Assembly: GCF_016411865.1 (NCBI RefSeq)
Contig: NZ_JAEKJA010000003.1
Coordinates: 1 to 64,000 of the forward strand
DNA length: 64,000 bases
Origin: Acuticoccus mangrovi
Lineage (GTDB): Bacteria > Pseudomonadota > Alphaproteobacteria > Rhizobiales > Amorphaceae
Direction: 5' to 3'
A model generated the notes under the pieces. It worked only from the letters and a program-made list of their open reading frames with translations, was not told the origin of the DNA and made no database searches. Position numbers and translations under genes: made by a program. Below are positions 25,809-34,023 of the stretch, in pieces; the stretch's first letter is position 1, and the number at the start of each line of letters is the position of its first letter.

Positions 25809-26753
25809 ATGACCACCCCTAACGACCGCGCGCTCTTTCGGCCGCCGCTCACCTTCATGGGCGTGCCGGCCTCCACCGACGCGACCGGAGCCGGCGCCGC
25901 TATCCTCGGATGCCCCTTCGACTGCGGCACCCACCCCTTCCGGATCGGCTCCCGCCAGGGACCGCAGGCGATCCGCGAGCAATCGCCCCTCCTCCAGCGC
26001 TATCAGTCCGAGCTCGCCGACCAGGACATCCTCGCCGACCTCGGCGTCATCGATGCCGGCGACGTGAACGTCGTCCCCTCGCGCGCCGAGGAGGCCTTCC
26101 CGCTGATCGAGGAGGCCGCCTACCGGCTCGGCTCGGCGGGCGCGGCCACCGTCGGCTTCGGCGGCGACGGCTCGATCTCGCTGCCGCTGGTGCGGGCCGC
26201 GGCGCGCATCCATCCCGATCTCGTGGTCCTCCACATCGACAGCCACACCGACGCCTATCCGGTCGACCCCGTGCACCGCTACGATCCGGCGACCCAGTTC
26301 ACCCACGCCGCGCTGGAGCAGCGGGTGCGCCCGAGCGCGTCCTTCCACGTCGGCGTGCGCGGCAACGCCATGCGGCAGGGCGTCTACGACTACGCCCGCG
26401 ACCTCGGCTACAACCTCGTCACCATGCGCGACTTCCAGCGGCGCGGCGCCGAGGACGTGCTCGGCGAGATCCGCACGGCCATCGGCTCGCGCCCGGTCTA
26501 CCTCTCCTTCGACATGGACGTGTTCGACCCCTCCTGCGCGCCCGGCGTCTGCACCCCCTCCTGGGGCGGCTTCACCGCACGCGAGGGGCTCGAACTCCTG
26601 CGCGCGCTCGCCGGCCTCTCGATCGTCGCGGCCGACGTCAACACGGTCAGCCCGCCGCACGACGTGAACGGCATGACGGCCTTTCTCGCCGCGGCGGTGA
26701 CCTTCGAAATCCTCCTTCTCGTGTGGCGTGCCCGGCGAGACGAGGCCGACTGA
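25809..26753 (+). CDS. Agmatinase/arginase-family ureohydrolase (variant metal site)
   Basis: This 314-residue protein has the ureohydrolase fold, whose members cleave guanidino compounds to urea with two Mn ions. The metal motifs present are DSHTD (D144, H146, D148) and SFDMDVFDP (D235, D237, D240). The first motif, normally GGDHS, reads GGDGS at residues 118-122, so the His that binds the first Mn is Gly121. The protein may use one metal, a different metal, or a different substrate. Its stop overlaps the M20 peptidase start (TGATG), so the two are co-translated and likely act in one pathway. Whether the substrate is agmatine, a guanidino acid or an amide is unknown. Confidence 0.85.
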   Translation: MTTPNDRALFRPPLTFMGVPASTDATGAGAAILGCPFDCGTHPFRIGSRQGPQAIREQSPLLQRYQSELADQDILADLGVIDAGDVNVVPSRAEEAFPLIEEAAYRLGSAGAATVGFGGDGSISLPLVRAAARIHPDLVVLHIDSHTDAYPVDPVHRYDPATQFTHAALEQRVRPSASFHVGVRGNAMRQGVYDYARDLGYNLVTMRDFQRRGAEDVLGEIRTAIGSRPVYLSFDMDVFDPSCAPGVCTPSWGGFTAREGLELLRALAGLSIVAADVNTVSPPHDVNGMTAFLAAAVTFEILLLVWRARRDEAD

Positions 26754-28003
26754 TGCCATTTCCCGACGATCGGGCGTTGATGAGCGCCGCGATGGCGCGG
26801 GAAAAGGCGGTGGTCTCGCTCACCCAGGCGCTCGTGCGGTGCGATACCCAGAACCCGACGGAATCGACCCTTCCCGCCGCCGACATCGCCGCCGCCGCCC
26901 TCGCCTTGGTGCCCGGCATCACCCTCGAATTCCACGAATCCGACGAGAAGGTCGTCAACCTCGTCGCCCGCGTCGAGGGCGGCCTCCCGGGCCGCCGGCT
27001 GGTGTTCAGCGGGCACATCGACACCTACCTGATCGGCGACCCCGCCTCGTGGCGCGAGCCGCCGCTCAGTGGACGCATCGTCGACGGGCGCCTCTATGGC
27101 CGTGGCGCCGCCGACATGAAGGGCGGCTGTGCCGCGCTCGTCGAGGCGCTGCGCGTAGTGGCGAGCGCGCGGCCCTTCCCGGGCGAGGTCGTGCTCACCC
27201 TCGCCGGCGACGAGGAGTCGATGGGCGTCCTCGGCACCAAGTGGCTGATCGACAACGTGCCGATCGTCCACGGCGACGGCGTCCTCGTCGGCGACGTCGG
27301 CGGGCCGCGCTGCGTGCGGGTCGGCGAGAAGGGCATGGTGTGGGTGACGATCACCGCGACGGGACGCCAGGCGCACGGCGCCCACGTCTACACCGGCGAC
27401 AATGCCATCGAGCGGCTGATGCGCGTCCTCGACGAGCTTCACCATCTCGAGAAGCTGCCCGCCAACGCCCCGGCCGCCGGCACCAAGGTGATCGACGCCG
27501 CCCGCCTCATTCCCGGCGCCGACGGGTCGGCGGCCCGCCGCGCCATGGAGAACGTCACCATCAATCTCGGCGAGATCGCCGGCGGCCTCTCCCCCAATCT
27601 CGTACCCGAGCGGGCCGTGGCGGGGATCGACATCCGCCTCCCCCTCGGCGTGAAGGTGGCCGAGGTCGAGGAGGCCCTCGACAGGATCATCGGCGCTCAC
27701 CCCGGGGTGACGCACAGCATCATCCGCAGCTACGAATCGACCTTCACCGACCCGAGCGCCCCCATCGCCCGCGTCGCCCGCGAGGCGATCGCCGGCGTCC
27801 TCGGCGAGCCGGTCTGGAACGACATGCGGATCGGCGGCTCGGACGCGCGTCTGTGGCGCGCCGCCGGCTTCGACACCGTGGTGGTGGGGCCGACGCCGCG
27901 CAATCTCGGCGGGCCGGACGAGAGCGTGCTCGTCGCCGAGCTCGCGCCGCTGACGGCGATCTACGCGCTCGTCGCCAAGCACTTCCTGGAAGGCGAGGGC
28001 TGA
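26753..28003 (+). CDS. M20-family metallopeptidase/deacylase (ArgE/DapE type)
   Basis: This 416-residue zinc amidohydrolase has catalytic motifs GHIDTY, GRGAADMKGG and GDEESMG, the dimerisation-domain segment GRQAHGAHVYTG, and a late IGGSDARLWR segment for the last metal-site region. Family members cleave N-acyl amino acids, succinyl-diaminopimelate or carbamoyl amino acids. Being coupled to a ureohydrolase suggests sequential hydrolysis of an N-substituted amino acid, but this is inference. It converges with the IclR gene across 8 nt. Confidence 0.88.
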   Translation: MPFPDDRALMSAAMAREKAVVSLTQALVRCDTQNPTESTLPAADIAAAALALVPGITLEFHESDEKVVNLVARVEGGLPGRRLVFSGHIDTYLIGDPASWREPPLSGRIVDGRLYGRGAADMKGGCAALVEALRVVASARPFPGEVVLTLAGDEESMGVLGTKWLIDNVPIVHGDGVLVGDVGGPRCVRVGEKGMVWVTITATGRQAHGAHVYTGDNAIERLMRVLDELHHLEKLPANAPAAGTKVIDAARLIPGADGSAARRAMENVTINLGEIAGGLSPNLVPERAVAGIDIRLPLGVKVAEVEEALDRIIGAHPGVTHSIIRSYESTFTDPSAPIARVAREAIAGVLGEPVWNDMRIGGSDARLWRAAGFDTVVVGPTPRNLGGPDESVLVAELAPLTAIYALVAKHFLEGEG

Positions 28004-28011
28004 GCCGCGCG

Positions 28012-28806
28012 TCAGGCCGGCGTCAGCGCGGCGACCGGCTCGGCCGGCTGATCGCCGAGGCGGCGGGAGATGGCATTGGCGTGGGCGATCACCACCGGCG
28101 CCAGCTCTTCGAGCCGATCGACCGGCAGGCGCGCCGCCGGCCCACTCACCGAAATCGCCGCGATCACCCGCCCCGACACGTTGCGGATCGGCGCGGCGAC
28201 GCAGTGGACGCCACTCTTGTGCTCGCCGAGATCGAACGCGTAGCCCGCCGAGCGGATCTGCGCGAGGGCGGCCATCAGTTCCTCGCCCGCGACGATCGTC
28301 GCGGCGGTGTGACGCGCAAGCCCGCTCGCGATGACCTTGCGAATGGTCCGCTCGTCCTGAAAGGCGAGCGCCGCCTTGCCGACGCCGGTGCAGTGGCACG
28401 GTGACAGCTCCATGGTGATCGTGGAGTTGGTGTCGCCGGTGCGCCCGCCCTCCTTGGTCTCGACGAACACCATCCTCTCGCCGTCGAACACGCACAGATG
28501 GATGCTTTCCTCGGCGAGCCGCGCGAGGGCCTCAACGAAAGGCCGCGCCTCGCTCTGGAGGTCCATGTTGTTGAGCACCGTGGCGCCGAGCTGAAACAGC
28601 TTCAGGCCGAGCCGATAGGCCTCGCGGGACTGGTCCTGGTCGAGGAAGCCGATCTCCTTCAGCGACAGGATTGCCCGGTGGGCGGTGGAGCGCGGCAGAC
28701 CGGTGCGCTCGGCGATCTCGCTCACCGTGAGCTGACGATCGCGCGTCGAAAAGCACTCGAGCACGCTCATCAGCTTGCCCACGGTCTTGATGCTCTTGGT
28801 TTCCAC
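28012..28806 (-). CDS. IclR-family transcriptional regulator
   Basis: This 264-residue regulator has an N-terminal winged helix at about residues 5-65 (LTVSEIAERTGLPRSTAHRAILSLKEIGFL). A C-terminal IclR effector domain follows (FVETKEGGRTGD, GVGKAALAF, and the conserved GYAFDLGEHKSGVHCVAAPI). GTG 28806 is chosen as start because GGAGG lies 5 nt upstream; an in-frame TTG at 28845 lacks this. It diverges from the DapA-family lyase gene across a region with two inverted repeats, so it probably controls that gene and perhaps itself. Confidence 0.9.
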   Translation of the reverse strand: METKSIKTVGKLMSVLECFSTRDRQLTVSEIAERTGLPRSTAHRAILSLKEIGFLDQDQSREAYRLGLKLFQLGATVLNNMDLQSEARPFVEALARLAEESIHLCVFDGERMVFVETKEGGRTGDTNSTITMELSPCHCTGVGKAALAFQDERTIRKVIASGLARHTAATIVAGEELMAALAQIRSAGYAFDLGEHKSGVHCVAAPIRNVSGRVIAAISVSGPAARLPVDRLEELAPVVIAHANAISRRLGDQPAEPVAALTPA

Positions 28807-28911
28807 CTGGTCCTCCGACGGCACGCCCCGGCGCGCCGCACCCAATCTATCCCGGAATTCGGAACAAAAATCAACGAAGTGTCGCGATTTCTAATCGATT
28901 GCCGTCTGTTT

Positions 28912-28930
28912 AATCCCATAATGTGGGATT
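28912..28930. promoter_or_regulatory. Candidate IclR operator 1
   Basis: AATCCCA-TAATG-TGGGATT is a perfect 7+7 inverted repeat in the divergent gap between the IclR regulator and the DapA-family gene. IclR proteins bind short palindromes of this kind. Confidence 0.5.
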
Positions 28931-28965
28931 GCTGCGTTGACGCATCTGAGCACTCTCGGTAGCCT

Positions 28966-28984
28966 AATCCCACAATACGGGAAA
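28966..28984. promoter_or_regulatory. Candidate IclR operator 2
   Basis: AATCCCA-CAATA-CGGGAAA is a degenerate second copy of operator 1, sharing the left arm exactly. The centres of the two sites are 54 bp apart, about five helical turns, so two dimers would sit on the same DNA face. It overlaps the ribosome binding region (GGGAGG) of the lyase gene. Confidence 0.45.
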
Positions 28985-28995
28985 GGGAGGACAAT

Positions 28996-29904
28996 ATGGC
29001 CCGGGACATCTACGGCATCGTTCCGCCGGTGGTGACGCCGTTCGACAAAGGGGGAGAGATCGACGAGGCGGCGCTGCGCGGCAACGTCCGCTTTCTTCTC
29101 GAAAAGGGCGTCCACGGCATCTGCTTCGGCGGCAGCACCGGCGAAGGCCACACCCTCACCGGCGACGAGCTGGTGCGGATCTCGGAGATCTGCGCCGAGG
29201 AGGTCGCCGGCAAGATCCCGCTGATCGCCGGCATCATCGTCAATTCCACCCGCGACGCCGTGCAGAAGGCGAAGCGGATGGAGGCTCACGTGGACGCCTT
29301 CCAGATCACCCCCGTCCACTACCTCTTCAAGCCGGACGAGGCCGCCACCTACGCCCACTTCGAGCGCATCACCGGCGAGACCGACAAGCCGGTGCTGATC
29401 TACAACGTGATCCCGTGGAACTATCTGAGCCCGGCACTGCTCGTGAAGCTGATGACGGAGCTGCCCGGCATCCTCGGCGTGAAGCAGAGCGCGGGCGATC
29501 TGAAGCTCTTCGCCGACCTGATGGTCACGGCGCCGGAGGGAAGCCGGATCTTCTCGGCGATCGATGCCCTCCTCTACCCCTCCTTCGCGCTCGGTGCGCA
29601 CGGCACCATCGCGGCGAATCCTGCGGCGGTGCCGGGGCCGTGCGTCGCGCTCTGGAATGCGGTGCAGGCGGGCGACCATCCCCGCGCCAAGGCGATCCAC
29701 GAGGCGCTGCTTCGCTTCTGGAACGCGATCGCCGCCGACAACCTACCCGCCAACGTGAAGACCGCCCTTTCGGCGCAGGGCTGCACCGGCGGATTACCGC
29801 GCGCGCCGATGCCGCCCTCCTCGCCCGAGCAGGTGCGCGCCATAGAAAAGGCACTGCCCGAGCTTCTCGCCTTCGAGGCGACGCCGGCCGCCAAGGCCGC
29901 CTGA
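28996..29904 (+). CDS. DapA/NanA-family (dihydrodipicolinate synthase-like) lyase
   Basis: This 302-residue protein is a class I aldolase-type barrel enzyme. It has the GSTGEGHTLT motif (residues 46-55), Tyr136 in LIYNVIP and the Schiff-base Lys163 in GVKQSAGD. The family includes dihydrodipicolinate synthase, N-acetylneuraminate lyase and many 2-oxo-acid aldolases or dehydratases. Location beside IclR, M20 peptidase and ureohydrolase genes argues for a catabolic aldolase, not lysine synthesis. GGGAGG lies 8 nt before ATG 28996. Confidence 0.88.
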   Translation: MARDIYGIVPPVVTPFDKGGEIDEAALRGNVRFLLEKGVHGICFGGSTGEGHTLTGDELVRISEICAEEVAGKIPLIAGIIVNSTRDAVQKAKRMEAHVDAFQITPVHYLFKPDEAATYAHFERITGETDKPVLIYNVIPWNYLSPALLVKLMTELPGILGVKQSAGDLKLFADLMVTAPEGSRIFSAIDALLYPSFALGAHGTIAANPAAVPGPCVALWNAVQAGDHPRAKAIHEALLRFWNAIAADNLPANVKTALSAQGCTGGLPRAPMPPSSPEQVRAIEKALPELLAFEATPAAKAA

Positions 29905-29911
29905 GCGGGTC

Positions 29912-29945
29912 GCCGCGCTCTGCCCCTCGCGGAGCGGAGCGCGGC
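29912..29945. terminator. Hairpin between convergent genes
   Basis: GCCGCGCTC (29912-29920) pairs with GAGCGCGGC (29937-29945), a perfect 9-bp stem in the 44-nt gap between convergent stops. It may serve both directions. There is no T-run. Confidence 0.5.
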
Positions 29946-29948
29946 CCC

Positions 29949-30905
29949 TCACTGATAGAGGGCGACGATCGCCGTCAGCGCGGCGTTGCGGATGATCGGC
30001 AGCAGCTGCATCCGCGTCAGCCCCGCTGCGGCGAGCGAGCGCGCGACGACCTCGTCCTCGCCGGTGAAGTCGCTCGAGACGGCCGGTATCCCGCATCGCG
30101 CCACCATGCCGAGCACGCCAACGCCGAACGGCACGGCATGGTGATCGTAGACGCGCATGAGATCTCCCTGCACCGAGCAATGGCCGCTGCGCAGTATGAG
30201 GCTCTCGTCCTCGTCGGAGACGCTCCACACCTCGAACCTTCGCGCGAGCGGCGAGACGTCGGACGAGAACATGTTGAGGATCCAGGTTCCCGGCGCCGAG
30301 CAGGGCAGCGGAACGCCAATCCCGCTGCGGAAGCCGACCGCCTGGGCACTTTCCCAGTTGAGGAAGCGCGGCGCGTTGAGCTGCGGCATCATCACCGGCC
30401 CCCCGCGCGACCACACTTCGCCCGGCAGCCCCACGCCGCGCCCGAAATGCATGTGGCGGGCGGTGATCTCGAACACCTCGGCGTTGCCGAAGTAGCCGTC
30501 GAAGAAGCCGAGCTCGTTGGCCCCCGGCGCGGCGTGCCAGATCTCGACGGCGCCGACGCGCCCGTGCGGACCGGCGAAGAAGAAGGCCATCACGCCGAGG
30601 AGAAAGCGGCCGACGAAGATCGGGAACGCGATGGCGCAGACGAAATCGGCGGCCTCGTCAGACCGCCCGGGGCAGGCGACGGCCATGTCCCGCTCCACCA
30701 TCGGGCGCCCATTCCGCCAGGCAAGCCCCGCGATCCCCTCGCCATAGTTCTGCGGTTGCTGCCGACCCGCCTCGTGAAACGCCGAGGAGCGGGTCGATTG
30801 CCACCCTGCCAGCTCGAGCTTGCGGGTATCTCCCCCGGGCAACCACACCTCCACCGCACATACGAAGTGCGGCAATTGCCTGCTCGTGCCGACCGTCCTG
30901 TCCAT
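29949..30905 (-). CDS. Tandem GAF-domain protein without output domain
   Basis: This 318-residue soluble protein appears to contain two GAF-like halves. The diagnostic helix-to-strand motif occurs twice: GEGIAGLAW at residues 55-63 and GRGVGLPGEVW at about 155-165, each followed by a hydrophobic strand with a small-molecule pocket pattern (FVCAIAFPIFVG and SGIGVPLPC). No kinase, cyclase, HTH or other output domain is seen, so it would act by partner binding or as an enzyme. It lies 107 nt downstream of the FMN oxidase gene on the same strand and may be the last gene of the catabolic operon. Domain assignment is from motif only. Confidence 0.6.
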   Translation of the reverse strand: MDRTVGTSRQLPHFVCAVEVWLPGGDTRKLELAGWQSTRSSAFHEAGRQQPQNYGEGIAGLAWRNGRPMVERDMAVACPGRSDEAADFVCAIAFPIFVGRFLLGVMAFFFAGPHGRVGAVEIWHAAPGANELGFFDGYFGNAEVFEITARHMHFGRGVGLPGEVWSRGGPVMMPQLNAPRFLNWESAQAVGFRSGIGVPLPCSAPGTWILNMFSSDVSPLARRFEVWSVSDEDESLILRSGHCSVQGDLMRVYDHHAVPFGVGVLGMVARCGIPAVSSDFTGEDEVVARSLAAAGLTRMQLLPIIRNAALTAIVALYQ

Positions 30906-31012
30906 CAGCCCCCCGGCTCCAACGGATCACAAGCTTAGCAAAACTCTAAAGGGAGGCATATTGTTATGACATGTCCGACATTTGCTGGGGGCGGCGACGG
31001 TCGGACGAACGG

Positions 31013-32266
31013 TCAACCGCGCGGGCAAAGGTGGGGCGGAAGGCGCACGAAGTCCGGGTTGAGCTCGGAGAGGGTGCGCACGCCGAGCAGCGTCATGTTG
31101 CGGTCGATCTCGCTGGAGAGGATGTCGACGGCATGGCGCACGCCGTCCTCCCCGGCGATGGTGGCGCCGAACAGGAAGGGCCGCCCCACGAACACGAAAT
31201 CCGCACCGAGCGCGAGCGCCTTCAAGACGTCCCCGCCGCGGCGGATGCCGCTCTCGACCATCACCGCCATGTCGCCGGCGACCGGCTTGATGTCGAGAAG
31301 GGCGGCGATCGGCGAAATCGCCGAGTCGAGCTGACGGCCGCCGTGGTTCGACACCACGATGCCGTCGCAGCCCATCTCGCGGGCGAGCCGCGCGTCCTCG
31401 GCCGCGAGCACTCCCTTCAGCACGAACTTGCCCGGCCAGCGCTTGCGGATCAGCTCCGCGTGGCGCCAGGCGAGGCCGTCGCGCCCGGCCATCGAGCGCA
31501 CCACGTTCTTCGACACGATCGCCGGGCCGCGCGTCACGTCCATGTTCTCGAAATGCGGCATGCCGAAATTCTTCAGCGTGCGGCCGAAGGTGCCGATCAG
31601 CCAATGCGGCCGCACGATGCCCTGCACGGCGAGCCGCAGGCTGGGCTTCAGCGGGGACTCGAAGCCCGCCCGAACGTTATTCTCGCGGTTGCCCGACACC
31701 GGCACGTCCACGGTGAGGACGATGGTGTCGAAGCCCGCCGCGCCGACGCGGTCGACCATCGCCTCAATCCGCTCGTCGATGCCCGGAAGGTAGGCCTGGA
31801 ACCAGCGGCTGCCGGCCTCGGAGGCGACGCGCTCGAGGCGGGTCAGCGAGGTGGCGCTCAACACGCCCGGAATTTTGCGTTCCTTGGCCACCTTGCCGAG
31901 GACGACGTCGCCGTCATAGGCGGACAGGGCGGACAGGCCCATCGGCGAGATGCCGAACGGATGGTCGTACTCCACCCCCATCAGCGTGCGCTTCTGGCTG
32001 CGCTGGGCGCAGTCGGCGAGGATGCGGGGGACGAGGCCCATCTCCATGAAGTCACGCCGGTTGGCGGCGAAGGAGAGGCCCATCTCCACCGAGCCCGACA
32101 CGTAGGCGAAGATCGGATGGGGCAGATAGCGGCGGGCGGCGTCCTCGAAATCGTCGAGGGAGAGGATGGGGCGGAGCCGGGGCGGAACGTGCTTGACGAC
32201 GCGCTTGGCGAGCCTCGGTTCCAGCCGCGGAGTTTCCTTGGTCTCAGCCTGCGCTTCCGTCGACAT
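31013..32266 (-). CDS. FMN-dependent alpha-hydroxy-acid oxidase/dehydrogenase
   Basis: This 417-residue protein belongs to the lactate/glycolate/mandelate oxidase family: ISPMGLSALS near residue 106, the catalytic SNHGGRQLD motif with its active-site His, and the FMN-phosphate region ESGIRRGGDVLKALALGADFVFVGRPFL. These enzymes oxidise L-2-hydroxy acids to 2-oxo acids. ATG 32266 is chosen because GGGGGAG precedes it; the longer frame upstream has no ribosome binding site. It follows the RraA-like gene by 107 nt on the same strand, consistent with oxidation of a hydroxy acid feeding a 2-oxo-acid aldolase or decarboxylase. Confidence 0.9.
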   Translation of the reverse strand: MSTEAQAETKETPRLEPRLAKRVVKHVPPRLRPILSLDDFEDAARRYLPHPIFAYVSGSVEMGLSFAANRRDFMEMGLVPRILADCAQRSQKRTLMGVEYDHPFGISPMGLSALSAYDGDVVLGKVAKERKIPGVLSATSLTRLERVASEAGSRWFQAYLPGIDERIEAMVDRVGAAGFDTIVLTVDVPVSGNRENNVRAGFESPLKPSLRLAVQGIVRPHWLIGTFGRTLKNFGMPHFENMDVTRGPAIVSKNVVRSMAGRDGLAWRHAELIRKRWPGKFVLKGVLAAEDARLAREMGCDGIVVSNHGGRQLDSAISPIAALLDIKPVAGDMAVMVESGIRRGGDVLKALALGADFVFVGRPFLFGATIAGEDGVRHAVDILSSEIDRNMTLLGVRTLSELNPDFVRLPPHLCPRG

Positions 32267-32373
32267 CGTGCTCCCCCGGTTTCTTGTGTTCCGATCCGCG
32301 CGCCATCCTTCGCGCGTGAGCGGACTTATCGCGCCGATGGGCCCGCGCGCCAACCGCACGAGCCCATTATTGT

Positions 32374-33054
32374 TCAGCTTTCGATGGAACAGCCCTTGGC
32401 GGCGAGCGCCTTGTCCACCCACGAGCGATCGTTGGTGCCCGCCTCGATGGCGGCGAGCTCCTTCACCTCGGCCGCCTGCTTGGCCTCGGTGGCGGCAAGC
32501 ACCGTCTCGGCCGCGTCGTAGGGGATCGCGAGCATGCCGTCGCCGTCGCCGACGATCAGGTCGCCCGGCTCGATCACCATGCCCTCGATGGCGATCGGCA
32601 CGTTGATCTCGCCCGGCCCGTCCTTATAGGGGCCGCGATGGGTCACGCCGGTGGCGAACATCCCCATGCCCGAGGCGGCGATCTCCTCGGCGTCGCGGAT
32701 CGCGCCGTAGATCACGAAGCCGGCGATCCCCTTCTTCTTGGCGATCGACACCATGATCTCGCCCATGATGGAGTTGGTGAGGTCGCCGCCCGCATCGACC
32801 ACGATCACGTCGCCGGGCTCGGCCATGTCGATGGCCTTGTGCACCATCAGGTTGTCGCCGGGGCGGGTCTTCACGGTGAGCGCCGGCCCGGCAATGCGGG
32901 TGCCGGGGGCGTGATAGGGCTTCAGCGCCGCACCGCCCGCCGTCATCCGGCTCATGGAGTCGCTGACGTTCGCCACGGGCAGCGCGGTGAAGCGCTTGGC
33001 GATGTCGGCCGAGACGGCGCGGCGGCGCTTCAGGATGCGGAATCCGATCGTCAT
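32374..33054 (-). CDS. RraA-like aldolase/decarboxylase
   Basis: This 226-residue protein is of the RraA/HMG-aldolase family. It has the catalytic GAIRDAEEI motif (Arg-Asp pair), the upstream GEIMVSIAKKKGIAGF segment and the C-terminal GDLIVGDGDGMLAIP. Catalytic members are divalent-metal aldolases or oxaloacetate decarboxylases acting on 4-hydroxy-4-methyl-2-oxoglutarate-type acids; true RraA inhibits RNase E and lacks full catalysis. The company of hydroxy-acid dehydrogenases and a TTT importer favours the enzymatic role. GAAGGA precedes ATG 33054. Confidence 0.85.
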   Translation of the reverse strand: MTIGFRILKRRRAVSADIAKRFTALPVANVSDSMSRMTAGGAALKPYHAPGTRIAGPALTVKTRPGDNLMVHKAIDMAEPGDVIVVDAGGDLTNSIMGEIMVSIAKKKGIAGFVIYGAIRDAEEIAASGMGMFATGVTHRGPYKDGPGEINVPIAIEGMVIEPGDLIVGDGDGMLAIPYDAAETVLAATEAKQAAEVKELAAIEAGTNDRSWVDKALAAKGCSIES

Positions 33055-33090
33055 GGAATGTGTCCTTCAGTACGGGAGCGGGTGGCGGGG

Positions 33091-34023
33091 TCAGGCGCGG
33101 TCGGCGAGGGTCGCGAGCACCTTGTTCGCGATGGAGAGGCCGACGCGGGCGAGGCCACGGTGAGTGGAGGCGCCGAGGTGGGAGGTCGCGAGGAAGCCCT
33201 CCACGGCGAGAAGCGGATTGTCGGGCCGCGGCGGCTCGATCTCGAAGACGTCGCAGGCGGCACCGCCGAGGTGGCCGGAGCGCAGCGCGTCGGCGAGGGC
33301 CGCCTCGTCGACGATGCCGCCGCGGGCACAGTTCACGAGGAAGGCCCCCTTCGGCATGCGGGCGAGCATGGCGGCGTCGAAGAGCCCCCGCGTCGCCGCG
33401 TTGAGCGGGGCATGGAGGAAGACGAGGCCGCACTCCTCCACCAGCACGTCGAGCGTCTCGTAGCGGGCGGCGCCGCTCGGCCACGCGTCCGCCGCGATGC
33501 CCGGATCGAAGGCGCCGACGGTGGAGCCGAAGCCGCCGGTGAGGCGACGGGCGACGGCCTGGCCCACCGCGCCGAAGCCGATGATGCCGGTCTTGAGCTC
33601 GGCGAGCTCGTAGCCCACCACCGCCTCGCCCGTGAGCGGGGCACCGGCGCGCAGCGCGGCGGTGTGGCCGCAGATGTTGCGGATGATGCCAAGCGCCATG
33701 CCCACGGCGAGGTCGGCGACGGATTCGGCGTTCTCGCCGGGCGTCGAGTGGACGACGATGCCGGCCTCCTTCGCCACCCCCATCGGGATGTTGTCGGTGC
33801 CCGCGCCGTGCTTGCCGATGACCCTGAGGCGCTTGGCGGCCCGCACATCCTCCGGCGCGATCGGAGAGGCGCGCACGATGATGGCGTCGGCGTCGCGATA
33901 GTCGCGCCCGCCGTCGGCGGGGGTGCGGACCTCGGCCTCTTCAGCGAGGCGGGCGATCGCCGCGGGGTGGATCTCATCGAGGACGCACACCAGGGGCCGG
34001 CGTGCGCTGTCGGAGCCGCTCAT
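33091..34023 (-). CDS. D-2-hydroxyacid dehydrogenase
   Basis: This 310-residue NAD(P)-dependent dehydrogenase has the Rossmann motif GFGAVGQAVARRL. The catalytic triad regions are Arg in NCARGGIVDE, Glu in FEIEPP and His in TSHLGAST, as in phosphoglycerate and hydroxypyruvate dehydrogenases. It lacks the ACT domain of SerA, so a catabolic 2-hydroxy-acid role is likely. ATG 34023 overlaps the upstream dehydrogenase stop as ATGA. Confidence 0.9.
   Translation of the reverse strand: MSGSDSARRPLVCVLDEIHPAAIARLAEEAEVRTPADGGRDYRDADAIIVRASPIAPEDVRAAKRLRVIGKHGAGTDNIPMGVAKEAGIVVHSTPGENAESVADLAVGMALGIIRNICGHTAALRAGAPLTGEAVVGYELAELKTGIIGFGAVGQAVARRLTGGFGSTVGAFDPGIAADAWPSGAARYETLDVLVEECGLVFLHAPLNAATRGLFDAAMLARMPKGAFLVNCARGGIVDEAALADALRSGHLGGAACDVFEIEPPRPDNPLLAVEGFLATSHLGASTHRGLARVGLSIANKVLATLADRA

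Noticed and set aside
29415-30938. 507-codon plus-strand frame over the lyase end and the GAF gene
   Set aside because: It overlaps the end of the lyase in another frame and the whole GAF gene antisense, and has no recognisable motif.
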